This document shows positions 1-6,778 of a stretch of DNA of 11,010 bases, piece by piece. Each line of letters starts with the position of its first letter. Position 1 is the first letter of the stretch. Both the position numbers and the translations under genes were made by a program. Source of the DNA: Chloroflexota bacterium (GTDB lineage Bacteria; Chloroflexota; UBA5177; JANWHV01). The notes under the pieces are model-generated. The model saw only the letters and a list, made by a program, of their open reading frames with translations, was not told where the DNA came from and searched no databases. The DNA lies in contig JAICHN010000134.1 in assembly GCA_025924845.1 (NCBI GenBank), positions 1 to 11,010 of the forward strand, given 5' to 3'.

Positions 1-27
1 GAGGGCACCCACGAGGGGTGCCCCTAC
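1..27 (-). repeat. REP-like palindromic unit, copy 1 (inverted)
   Basis: Bases 3-10 (GGGCACCC) and 16-23 (GGGTGCCC) form a perfect 8-bp stem with a 5-base loop. Read on the minus strand the unit starts GTAGGGGCAC and ends in GCCCTC. This is the same layout as the unit at 65-90: a GTAGGGGC head, a palindromic core and a pyrimidine tail. I recall such units as widely dispersed between genes in Chloroflexota genomes, but copy number cannot be tested from one window. It may continue to the left of position 1. Confidence 0.55.
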
Positions 28-64
28 GGGTGGGAGGAAACTTACACCAAGTGGTACTTGATCC

Positions 65-90
65 GTAGGGGCGCACAGCGGTGCGTCCTC
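65..90 (+). repeat. REP-like palindromic unit, copy 2
   Basis: The unit begins GTAGGGGCGCAC and ends GTGCGTCCTC. Its core is a 5-bp perfect stem (72-76 with 81-85) around a 4-base loop. In RNA the stem extends outward through G-U and G-C pairs to about nine pairs. It is oriented opposite to the unit at 1-27, with about 37 bases between them, giving a BIME-like inverted pair. Such pairs can act as transcript-end structures or as substrates for REP-associated transposases; no transposase is visible here. Confidence 0.5.
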
Positions 91-318
91 ATCGACGGCG
101 CGCCGGCCGTTGGCCTACCTACACGAGGAGCATCCAACCGGAAGATTCCGAGGTGATCCTACCAGGCCAGGTCGCCGCCAGGACCGTTCGCGAGGCAGTG
201 TGCCCGATCAACTCCTCCGGCCGAACCGCCGCGAAACGGCGGGGCCGCCCTGCTCCTCCGTTTCGCGAGCGAGAGCGGCCCCCACGGCCGGCGGACTACA
301 CCACCCGCGGCTTGTACA
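91..318. other. Non-coding stretch downstream of the eCIS-like gene
   Basis: No convincing gene is present. The short open frames here have arginine- and proline-rich translations typical of chance frames in GC-rich DNA and match no family I recognise. The stretch contains the hairpin cluster at 226-266. On the minus strand it is the 3' flank of the gene ending at 319. Confidence 0.5.
226..266 (-). terminator. Alternative hairpins, possible 3' transcript-end structure
   Basis: CCGCCG (226-231) and CGGCGG (237-242) form a perfect 6-bp stem with a 5-base loop. The overlapping GCGAAACGG (231-239) also pairs perfectly over 9 bp with CCGTTTCGC (258-266), with an 18-base spacer. The two stems are mutually exclusive. 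They lie roughly 55-95 bases past the stop codon of the minus-strand gene ending at 319. There is no T tract on either side, so a standard Rho-independent terminator is not supported. They may be an RNA-stabilising structure or another repeat remnant. Confidence 0.25.
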
Positions 319-1569
319 TCATCCCAGCTTCTGCAAATACCGGGCCCGTGCCTTGAGGCGTTCCCAGTAATTCGGAACCTTCTTCCCCTGGTCGCCCGCT
401 TTGACATCCAGCTTATGGGCAGCCTTGGCCGCCTTTTTGGCTGCCCGCCCTTCTTTGCCCATCTTGCCGGTGGCATAAAGGCTGATAATGCGGGCTTTGC
501 CCGCGTCGATCCCGTCGCTCAGGGACTTGCGTATCGCCTCTTCTCGGGTGCCCGGCCCCTTCGCTTCCTGAAGCCATGCGTCCAGATCGCCCCCGAAGTT
601 CACCACTTCCCGCTTCAGGTTACGGATCAAGGTATCAAGGAGCTTCTTTCGACCGCCGGTTGCCAACTGGCTGAGCTGGGAGGTGTCGCCAACCACACTG
701 GGATCGTTCATGCCGTTCCACAAGTTCTTGGAGGCGCTATCCATGTTGTCGATCAAAGTAATGCCCATACCGGCATCGGTCATCCAGTTACCGAAGTTGT
801 ACATGACCCGATCCGAGTTTTCGACGAAGAGATCCGCCGCGGTCAATTGACCGAGTTGGCGGACATACCCCGCGTCATCGAAAAGATTCCGGAACGCATT
901 CGGCTTCGCGGTAGCTCCCCCGGACTTAGCATCCTTCGCGGCCAGGGCGCGGGCTGACTTTCCCGGGGCAACCGCCATGACCTGTATCTTGGGCAAACTC
1001 TTAAACTGGTCGGCCATGAAATACCGAGCTTTCTCGGCCGGTGTGTTCCCTTTCGTCTCCACGAGGTTGTTGTTGCCGTCAAGGTACGTGTACTCCGTTC
1101 TGGGCACAATCCAACCACCTTGCTGCTTGGCGTTGCCTAGCTTCTCCCAGCTGTCGTCGGATTTGCCGGCATCCATAATCAGATTCAAGAAGGTGCCCTT
1201 GGACGCGGTGCCGTCCCTGGTGGATATGGTGGGCGTGCCATGTACCTGCGCGTGCATCATGGAAGTCAGTTGCGTGATGCCGTACGGCGCATCCTCGGCC
1301 ATCACCACCACCGGTGGTTCCGTGGCATCGTGAAAGAAGAGGACAGGCTGTCCACTGGTAATCGTGGTGATTCTCTGAGTGTTGTTCCAATTCAGGGTCG
1401 GCGTATTGCTGGGCCAGCGCTGCACCGTGACCGGCGCTCCGCCCGCCCCAGCCCTGGCGCGCCGTTGCACCGGCCGAGCGGCCATGGCGCCTTGGCTGGC
1501 CTCCGCTTGCTGCCGCAACAGCGCGTTCACCGCCGCGTTGCCCGCCGTGCGCTGTAACTGGAGGATCAT
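319..1569 (-). CDS. Putative eCIS-associated effector with kinase-like domain
   Basis: The protein is 416 residues from the only in-frame ATG. Residues 2-18 (core LQRTAGNAAVNALL) match the short N-terminal helix found on many eCIS-associated and DUF4157-linked proteins. An Ala/Arg/Gln-rich linker with VQR repeats follows to about residue 52. The rest has no obvious family, but several segments follow protein/lipid-kinase topology: a strand PVVVM (86-90), a helix and strand to about 118, a hinge-like VMAVAPGKS (197-205), NSDR-x3-N (251-258) and LIDN (272-275). NSDRVMYN has the spacing of the DRHxxN loop of PI3K and HipA kinases, and LIDN would be the metal-binding DFG equivalent. Methionine 90 sits where the nucleotide-binding lysine is expected. 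A basic Lys/Ala-rich helix (about 365-390) lies near the C terminus. No signal peptide or membrane segment is seen. Its GC content looks lower by eye than its neighbours. The kinase fold and eCIS delivery are both inferences. Confidence 0.7.
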   Translation of the reverse strand: MILQLQRTAGNAAVNALLRQQAEASQGAMAARPVQRRARAGAGGAPVTVQRWPSNTPTLNWNNTQRITTITSGQPVLFFHDATEPPVVVMAEDAPYGITQLTSMMHAQVHGTPTISTRDGTASKGTFLNLIMDAGKSDDSWEKLGNAKQQGGWIVPRTEYTYLDGNNNLVETKGNTPAEKARYFMADQFKSLPKIQVMAVAPGKSARALAAKDAKSGGATAKPNAFRNLFDDAGYVRQLGQLTAADLFVENSDRVMYNFGNWMTDAGMGITLIDNMDSASKNLWNGMNDPSVVGDTSQLSQLATGGRKKLLDTLIRNLKREVVNFGGDLDAWLQEAKGPGTREEAIRKSLSDGIDAGKARIISLYATGKMGKEGRAAKKAAKAAHKLDVKAGDQGKKVPNYWERLKARARYLQKLG

Positions 1570-1716
1570 GCTCTGAGTCGGAGTGAGGGCCGCTGCCTGG
1601 CCGGCAGGCTGAGCCGGCGCGGCTTTTCGAGTCTGGACCGTTTGGGCTGGGCGCGATCTCCTGGCGGCTCGCGTATACGCTCGTGATACTCCCCTTTTAG
1701 TAACCCGCCCTTCCTT
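1570..1716 (-). other. Open in-frame extension upstream of the ATG, likely coding
   Basis: The reading frame of the gene at 319-1569 stays open for 49 codons upstream, to a TAG at 1717-1719. The translation includes AQTVQTRKAAPAQPAGQAAA just before LTPTQSM. This Ala/Pro/Gln-rich, positively charged composition is typical of the residues before the LQRTAGN helix in related proteins. No ATG, GTG or TTG occurs in the extension, and the ATG at 1569 lacks a clear Shine-Dalgarno sequence. A purine-rich AAAAGGGGAG (minus strand, about 1690-1699) is the best ribosome-binding-like sequence. Either the start is non-standard, or a mutation, frameshift or sequence error has removed it. Confidence 0.45.
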
Positions 1717-1719
1717 CTA

Positions 1720-1989
1720 CGAGTGAGCCGGATTCGCGGCAACACGCCGGAAGCGTGGCGGCCACGGGACGTTACACACGCCATCATTCGCGTGCCCATA
1801 TACGTTATGCGCCATTCCGAGCACATCGTTTATCCGCAGTATACAGGGACGAGCCGCCTCTGGGCCTCAGGGGAGGCACGGTTCACACACAGTTTCACGC
1901 ACCTCTTCGGGGGTCCGCCCTGTTCGGCGCGTCCTGGTCGTCTGTCAACGGGCCCACTTTGCCCTGAACCGCGGGCTGGGCGAGTTGCT
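1720..1989. other. Intergenic region between molybdenum hydroxylase and eCIS-like gene
   Basis: No supported gene is present; short frames on both strands translate to low-complexity Arg/Pro-rich peptides. The likely contents are the 3' end of the molybdenum-hydroxylase transcript (hairpin at 1952-1981) and the promoter of the downstream gene. On the minus strand a TATACT hexamer (1839-1844) resembles a -10 box but has no matching -35 at 16-18 bases. A perfect TTGACA (1943-1948) has no -10 partner. I therefore assign no promoter. Confidence 0.4.
1952..1981 (-). terminator. Nested hairpin after the molybdopterin-subunit gene
   Basis: An outer stem GCCCA (1952-1956) with TGGGC (1977-1981) encloses an inner stem GCCC (1961-1964) with GGGC (1973-1976). 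This gives nine GC-rich pairs, a 4-base bulge and an 8-base loop. It begins 8 bases beyond the TAA at 1990-1992 of the minus-strand gene, a sensible place for a transcript end. No T tract follows on the minus strand, so termination is only a possibility. Confidence 0.3.
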
Positions 1990-4167
1990 TTAATCTATGC
2001 CGCCCGTGGCCGCTGCTCGGTCCTTCTCCCGTAGCGCTCTCAACACGCGTTCGGGGGTCATCGGCTGCTCGCACACCCACACCCCTACCGCGTCATGGAT
2101 GGCGGCTGCCACCGCCGCGGCGAAGGGGACCAGGGGCATTTCGGCGACGCCGCGCGCCCCGAAGGGGCCGTTGGGATCGGCCAGTTCGAGCAAGACCGGG
2201 AAAACCTCCGGAGGCATATCCATACTGGTGGGGAGCAGGTATGTGCTGAAGTGAGGGGTGAGCACCTGCCCCTCGCGCATCTGGAATTGCTCGGTCAGGG
2301 CGTAGCCCACGGCCTGAGCCAGGCACCCCTCAATCTGGCCCTCCACCTGTTGCGGATTGATCGCCTGCCCAACGTCATGCACGCTGATAATGCGGACAAC
2401 CCTTACCTGCCCGGTCAGGGTGTTTACCTCCACCTCGACCGCCTGGGAGACGTAGCCGTAAGCGTAATTTGGGCGGCCGGCATGGGTGACGGGGTCGATT
2501 GCCGTGGTGGGGGGCGGCTTGTATTGCACGGTGGCCTGCTGCGGTCCCTCCCACGCGGCCATCGCCGCGGTCGCCGCGTCCTTCACGGCCCGGCCCGCCA
2601 TCAAAGTCAGGCGCGAGGCGGAGGCGCTCCCCGCGTTCGGGGATTCACTGCTGTCGGCCGCGATGATCTCCACCAGTTCCAGCGGCACCTTCAGGGTCTC
2701 GGCCACGATCTGGCGCAGAATCAGATGCGCGCCCTGCCCTACGTCGGCGGCGCCCACGCGCACGATCACCCGCTCCACGCGCCGACTACCCACAACCTCG
2801 ACCGTGGCGGTGGACTGCTCGGGGAAGCCGAAGGAGTAGCCTACATTCTTGATCCCGCCGGCGATCGCTATCCCTCGGCGTAGGTGCGGGGCCGGATGCA
2901 CGCGCGGGCCACCGTAGTCGAAGCGTTCCTTTGCTTCCTCGATACAGCGTTCAAGCACCGGCAGCGCGCCCACGCCCGCCGGGAGGGGTTGGTTGGTCGG
3001 TTCGATGCTGCCCTCGCGATAGATGTTGCGCCGGCGCAGCTCGACCGGATCCATACGCAGGGCGTGCGCCAGCCTGGTAACCATGATCTCGGCCGCGAAC
3101 TGGGCCTGGGGGGCGCCGAAGCCGCGGAAGGCGCCCGAAGGCACGTTGTTGGTGTAGACTACCGAGCCGTCCGCGCTGATGTTGGCAATCTCGTAGGTGC
3201 CGGTGGCGAAGAGCGTGGCGCTCTTGAGCACTTCGGCGCTGGTGGATGCATAGGCGCCGCCGTCCGCCAGCAGGGTTACCTCGGCGGCGACGATCCGCCC
3301 ATCGCCCATGGCGCCCCAACGTGAGTGGATGCGGAAAGGATGGCGCTTGTGGTGAGCAATCATCGACTCCTCGCGGCTCCAGCGGATCGCCACGGCGCGG
3401 CCCAGTTTCCAGGCCGCCAGGGCCAGTAGATGCTGGACGGACAAATCCTCACGCCCCCCAAAGGCGCCCCCAATCGCCGCGTAGCGGATCACCACCCGCG
3501 CCTCGGGCAGCTTGAGCATGGCGGCGATCTGCCTCCGATCCTCATGCAGCCACTGGCCGGCCGTCTCCACCACCACCCGCCCCTGCTCGTCCACGAAGGC
3601 GATTCCCGCCTCCGGTTGCAGGTACGCATGTTCCTGCCAACTGGTCGTAAACTCCCCCTCCAGCACCAGATCGGCCTCGGTCAGGGCGCGCGCCGCGTCA
3701 CCCTTCCGCAGCACCAGACGCTCCAGCAGGTTGCTCGAACGGTCGGCGTGGACCAGGGGCGCGTCGGGTTCAAGCGCCTTGCCGGGATCGGTCAGCGCCG
3801 GCAGATCCTCGTAGGCCACGCGAACCAGGGCGGCGCCCTCGGTCGCCGCAGCGTCCGTCTCCGCCACTACCACCGCTACCTTGTCACCCACGAAGCGGAC
3901 TACATCGTCACACAGGACAGGCTGATCGGCCTCGATCAAGCCAAAGGCATTGTAGGGAACATCGGCGGCGGTGAGGACCGCTGTCACGCCGGGCACAGCC
4001 ATGGCCGGACCAGGATCGATAGAGAGAATACGGGCATGGGGGCGGTTCGCGAATACCACCTTCAGGCGCCACATATCGGGGCGAATGAGGTCGCCGGGGT
4101 AGAGCGCGGCCCCGCTCACCTTGGCCGGGGCGTCCGGGCGAGCCGGCGAGGCGCCGATCATGCTCAT
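1990..4167 (-). CDS. Molybdenum hydroxylase large (molybdopterin) subunit
   Basis: This is the catalytic subunit of the xanthine dehydrogenase / aldehyde oxidase / CoxL family, which binds molybdopterin and hydroxylates an aldehyde or heterocycle using water. Its 725 residues are slightly short for the family (about 750-800). Visible motifs are QPEAG (184-188), GGAFGGRED (233-241), the substrate loop GAFRGFGAPQ (345-354), GAADVGQG (472-479), SASASR (514-519) and GARGVAEMP (670-678), whose Glu 676 is the expected catalytic base. The loop is AFRGFG, as in xanthine and aldehyde oxidases. It lacks the AYRCSFR loop of form I CO dehydrogenase, so CO oxidation is unlikely. The ATG overlaps the stop of the upstream FAD/FeS gene as ATGA, with no strong ribosome site of its own, pointing to coupled translation. 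No XdhC/CoxI-type cofactor-insertion gene is in the window. The substrate is unknown; the sugar-gene context hints at a sugar-derived aldehyde. Confidence 0.93.
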   Translation of the reverse strand: MSMIGASPARPDAPAKVSGAALYPGDLIRPDMWRLKVVFANRPHARILSIDPGPAMAVPGVTAVLTAADVPYNAFGLIEADQPVLCDDVVRFVGDKVAVVVAETDAAATEGAALVRVAYEDLPALTDPGKALEPDAPLVHADRSSNLLERLVLRKGDAARALTEADLVLEGEFTTSWQEHAYLQPEAGIAFVDEQGRVVVETAGQWLHEDRRQIAAMLKLPEARVVIRYAAIGGAFGGREDLSVQHLLALAAWKLGRAVAIRWSREESMIAHHKRHPFRIHSRWGAMGDGRIVAAEVTLLADGGAYASTSAEVLKSATLFATGTYEIANISADGSVVYTNNVPSGAFRGFGAPQAQFAAEIMVTRLAHALRMDPVELRRRNIYREGSIEPTNQPLPAGVGALPVLERCIEEAKERFDYGGPRVHPAPHLRRGIAIAGGIKNVGYSFGFPEQSTATVEVVGSRRVERVIVRVGAADVGQGAHLILRQIVAETLKVPLELVEIIAADSSESPNAGSASASRLTLMAGRAVKDAATAAMAAWEGPQQATVQYKPPPTTAIDPVTHAGRPNYAYGYVSQAVEVEVNTLTGQVRVVRIISVHDVGQAINPQQVEGQIEGCLAQAVGYALTEQFQMREGQVLTPHFSTYLLPTSMDMPPEVFPVLLELADPNGPFGARGVAEMPLVPFAAAVAAAIHDAVGVWVCEQPMTPERVLRALREKDRAAATGGID

Positions 4168-5549
4168 GAGCTTGCCGCAGCCTGCACGGCATCGAAGATC
4201 TTTCTGTAACCCGTGCAGCGGCAGATATTTCCGCTAAGGGCCTCACGCATCTGTTCCAGATTGGGATGCGGTTGCTCGTCGAGCAGCTTGGCGCCGGCCA
4301 TCACCATGCCGGGAATGCAGAAGCCGCATTGCACGGCGCCCCGATCGACGAACGCTTGCTGCAGTGGGTGCAAGGCGTCGCCGTCCGCCAGACCCTCGAT
4401 GGTGGTCAGCATGGCGTTGTGAGCCTGCGGGGCCGGGACGAGGCACGACATCACGGCCTGATCATCCAGCCAGACGGTGCAGGCGCCGCACTCTCCCTCG
4501 GCGCAGCCCTCCTTGGCGCCGGTCAGTCCGGCATCCTCACGCAGGGCGTCGAGCAGCGTCTTGTGAGCGGCGCCGGTCAGTTCGTAGGGTTTGCCGTTAA
4601 TCGTAGTACGTATCGTCCCTGCAAAGGGCACGCCCGTGCCGCCATGTCTCTCGCCGGCAAGCAGCACGGGCGCCGCGGGCAGCCCATCCGCCGCGGTCCC
4701 GGTCGCCAGGCGTTGCAGGGCATGGGCGAGCAGCAATTCCAGCGTGGCCAGACGGTACTCGGCCGAGGCGCGGAGGTCGCCTATCGCCGATACATCGGTA
4801 CGGGCCAGCCGACCCGCCTCGGCGCACACGGCCGGATCGAGGCGCTTCCCCACCAGAAAAGCCTCGACCCTGGGCGCACGAACGATGGTAGGGGCCAGGC
4901 AGCCGAGGGCGACCCTCGCCTCGCGCACCAAATCGCCGTCAAAGCTCAGGACAATTGCCAGATTGATCACCGAGATGGCCTGAGCGCGGCGGAGGCCGAG
5001 CTTGAGAAAGATGCCGCGCCGACCGGGCACGAGCGCCTTGACGCGAATTTCCCGCACCAACTGATCGGGACGGAGCACGGTGCGCCGAAAGCCGGTATAA
5101 AAGTCGGCCAGGGCCACCACCTGCTCCCCGGCGTGGTCGGCCAGGACCAGATCGGCGCCGAGGGCGATCAGCGGGGTGATCGTGTCGTTGGCGGGCGAAG
5201 CGGTGACCAGATTCCCCGCCACGGTGGCGCGATTGCGGATCTGGGGCGCTCCCACCTCGACGCATGCCTGGACCAGAGGGAGCGCACTTTCGCGGCAGGC
5301 CCGAGAGGCCAACACGTCATTGTGCGTGGCCAAGCCGCCGAGCCGGATCTCAGCCGGATCGGCGGTCACATAGCGCAGTTCATGGACCTTGCTCAGATCG
5401 ATGATGGTCGTGGTGGGATGCACTCCACGCAACCTCTCCACCAAGAGGTCGGTGCCGCCCGCCACCAGGCGTGCCTCCGCGCCGTGAACCCGCAACAGGT
5501 CCAACGCCTCGTGCAGCGTGATTGGCTGGAAATAGTGCTTCCACGGCAT
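4164..5549 (-). CDS. Molybdenum hydroxylase FAD and [2Fe-2S] fusion subunit
   Basis: This is the electron-transfer subunit paired with the downstream large subunit: electrons pass from the molybdenum centre through two [2Fe-2S] clusters to FAD. It is 461 residues from the ATG at 5549. The N-terminal half is a CoxM-type FAD domain with VAGGTDLL (about 29-36) and AGNLVTASPANDT (111-123), then a CO_deh_flav_C-type domain to about 285. After a linker comes a CoxS-type FeS domain: C349, C354, C357 and C369 form the plant-ferredoxin-type site, and C408, C411, C443 and C445 (CGFC, CRC) the helical site. All eight cysteines are present. The order FAD-then-FeS is the reverse of the FeS-FAD order in xanthine dehydrogenase small subunits. 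An in-frame GTG at 5597 would add 16 residues. I prefer the ATG because the MPWKHYFQP start matches CoxM proteins, although its ribosome site (GGGAG, 13 bases upstream) is rather far. Confidence 0.9.
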   Translation of the reverse strand: MPWKHYFQPITLHEALDLLRVHGAEARLVAGGTDLLVERLRGVHPTTTIIDLSKVHELRYVTADPAEIRLGGLATHNDVLASRACRESALPLVQACVEVGAPQIRNRATVAGNLVTASPANDTITPLIALGADLVLADHAGEQVVALADFYTGFRRTVLRPDQLVREIRVKALVPGRRGIFLKLGLRRAQAISVINLAIVLSFDGDLVREARVALGCLAPTIVRAPRVEAFLVGKRLDPAVCAEAGRLARTDVSAIGDLRASAEYRLATLELLLAHALQRLATGTAADGLPAAPVLLAGERHGGTGVPFAGTIRTTINGKPYELTGAAHKTLLDALREDAGLTGAKEGCAEGECGACTVWLDDQAVMSCLVPAPQAHNAMLTTIEGLADGDALHPLQQAFVDRGAVQCGFCIPGMVMAGAKLLDEQPHPNLEQMREALSGNICRCTGYRKIFDAVQAAASS

Positions 5550-5647
5550 GAAAAAACTAACGCTCCCAGTGCGAAGGAGGAAAGGGCCGTTGCCCACGTG
5601 TGAAGAATACTACCAGGAAGCGGGGTACTTGCCTCGCTGGTCAGTTC
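5550..5647 (-). other. Short intergenic gap with weak hairpin
   Basis: This gap separates the GH62 stop from the FAD/FeS subunit start. AGCGGGG (5619-5625) and CCTCGCT (5632-5638) form a 7-bp stem around a 6-base loop, with one A-C mismatch in the minus-strand RNA. There is no T tract. A TAGTAT hexamer (minus strand, about 5607-5612) could be a -10 box for the hydroxylase pair, but no convincing -35 accompanies it. Confidence 0.25.
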
Positions 5648-6691
5648 TCACCCCCTACCGGCTACCTCCAGATCAGGGCGCACGTATGACCGTAAATCCG
5701 GTAGATGCTCCAGTTCAATGAGGCGGAGATCCCAGCGCAGATCTTCATAGCGAAACGATGTTGCGGGCATGAATGGTTCCGGTTGACTTTGGATCAGGAA
5801 GCGGACCCCGTGCGACGTGATGGCAGGTGTTTCCGATATGTTGCACCTGAGAACCTCGCCATGACTCACGTTGCGCATCCAGCGGTGCGGGCCGTGCGAC
5901 TGAATATCCTCGACCCGCGCGAAGAAAGGGTTATCGACCAGATACCAGGGTCCCCGCGGGTCACGTGCCGCCAGCGCGGTATAGAAGCGGTACTGTCGTT
6001 TGTCCGGATACAGGCGCCGGCCGGTTGTCGTATCGGCAAGGATAGACTCCACGAGCAGAAGATACATCGCTTGATCGGTAACCCAGTAGACGCAGCCCGC
6101 TTCGTGCATTTCCCAGGTTGGCTCGACGATCGACAGCACCCGCCGCTCGCGTTCGAAGCCAAGCGGGAAGCGGTCCCTGGGGCAGTCGGCGTACCAGGTG
6201 CCGCCCTCAGTATCCCAATAGAACAGAAAGACATGTGTGCGGTCCGCGATGATCCAGAAATCAATGCGCCGTTTCTCAAGATGCTTGGCCTCCGGCATGA
6301 GCGGGCGCGGCGCGGACCACGTTGCCGGATCCAGCGACGCATTGGTCGCGTATACCGGTAGATAGGATCGGCGTCTCGGCGAGACGACCTGAAAGATCAG
6401 ATACCACAGTGCATGCTCGGTGTGGTAGAAGACGAATGGCGCCGCGGGCTGCATGGCCGGGTCAAAGGGCAGCCGGTACGGTCGCTGCCGCGCGAATGCG
6501 GCGAGGTCCGGCGATCGCAGATAGCCAAGAGAGCGATCGCCCTGCGCGCCGATCCCGGTGTAGAAGAGATGCCAGGCTTCGTCGTAATAGACGATGGACG
6601 GATCTTTCACGGCGCGAGCGGCAAACGGGATCGATGGGTCGGGGGCCAACAGGTGCCCCCTGTCGTGCCAGGTCGGCCCGCCCATGGACAT
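5648..6691 (-). CDS. GH62-type alpha-L-arabinofuranosidase
   Basis: It probably removes terminal arabinofuranose from arabinoxylan- or arabinan-derived oligosaccharides. The 347 residues follow the five-bladed beta-propeller motif order of family GH62: VKDPSIVYYDEAWHLFYT (28-45), APFVFYHTEHALWYLIFQ (84-101), RIDFWII with a following FLFYWDTEGG (142-164), MHEAGCVYWV (195-204), YLLLVESI (210-217) and RQYRFYTALAARDP (232-245). The three expected catalytic residues are D30 (base), D144 (pKa modulator) and E197 (acid). Known GH62 enzymes are mostly secreted; this protein has no signal peptide or carbohydrate-binding module and so is probably cytoplasmic. It is divergent enough that a related GH43-clan specificity remains possible. 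The ATG at 6691 has a strong ribosome site. It follows the GH106 gene by 87 bases and likely belongs to the same operon. Confidence 0.8.
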   Translation of the reverse strand: MSMGGPTWHDRGHLLAPDPSIPFAARAVKDPSIVYYDEAWHLFYTGIGAQGDRSLGYLRSPDLAAFARQRPYRLPFDPAMQPAAPFVFYHTEHALWYLIFQVVSPRRRSYLPVYATNASLDPATWSAPRPLMPEAKHLEKRRIDFWIIADRTHVFLFYWDTEGGTWYADCPRDRFPLGFERERRVLSIVEPTWEMHEAGCVYWVTDQAMYLLLVESILADTTTGRRLYPDKRQYRFYTALAARDPRGPWYLVDNPFFARVEDIQSHGPHRWMRNVSHGEVLRCNISETPAITSHGVRFLIQSQPEPFMPATSFRYEDLRWDLRLIELEHLPDLRSYVRPDLEVAGRG

Positions 6692-6695
6692 CGTG

Positions 6696-6704
6696 CTCCT
6701 CCCC
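6696..6704 (-). promoter_or_regulatory. Shine-Dalgarno site of the GH62 gene
   Basis: The minus strand reads GGGGAGGAG followed by CACG and ATG at 6691. The GGAGG core is six bases from this ATG. It fixes the start at the first of two in-frame ATGs (6691 and 6685). Confidence 0.7.
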
Positions 6705-6778
6705 GCTTAGGGCACCGAGGCGGCGCTAGGTGCGGACCGCCCGACCTGATCCACGGGCGGCGGAAGATACGGCCCCGC

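Noticed and set aside
1566..1826. Minus-strand frame of 86 codons beginning MCSEWRITYMGT as an upstream gene or true N terminus of the eCIS-like protein
   Set aside because: It is in a different frame from the LQRTAGN protein, is dominated by Arg and Pro, and has no family features.
1943..1948. Perfect TTGACA -35 box on the minus strand upstream of the eCIS-like gene
   Set aside because: No acceptable -10 hexamer occurs 16-18 bases downstream (the sequence there is around GAACAG), so it is probably chance.
2095..2883. Plus-strand frame antisense to the molybdopterin subunit
   Set aside because: Its composition (many His, Arg and Gly) mirrors the opposite strand, and it lies inside a gene with all expected family motifs.
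1990..4167. Aerobic CO dehydrogenase (coxL) assignment
   Set aside because: The form I AYRCSFR active-site loop is absent; the loop is AFRGFG, as in xanthine and aldehyde oxidases.
3430..4209. Plus-strand frame of 259 codons antisense to the start of the molybdopterin subunit
   Set aside because: No recognisable domain; it is explained as a shadow of the minus-strand gene.
4266..5603. 445-codon open frame on the plus strand, exactly antisense to the FAD/FeS subunit gene
   Set aside because: GC-rich codon bias leaves long antisense frames open. The translation matches no family, while the minus strand encodes a full set of FAD and FeS motifs.
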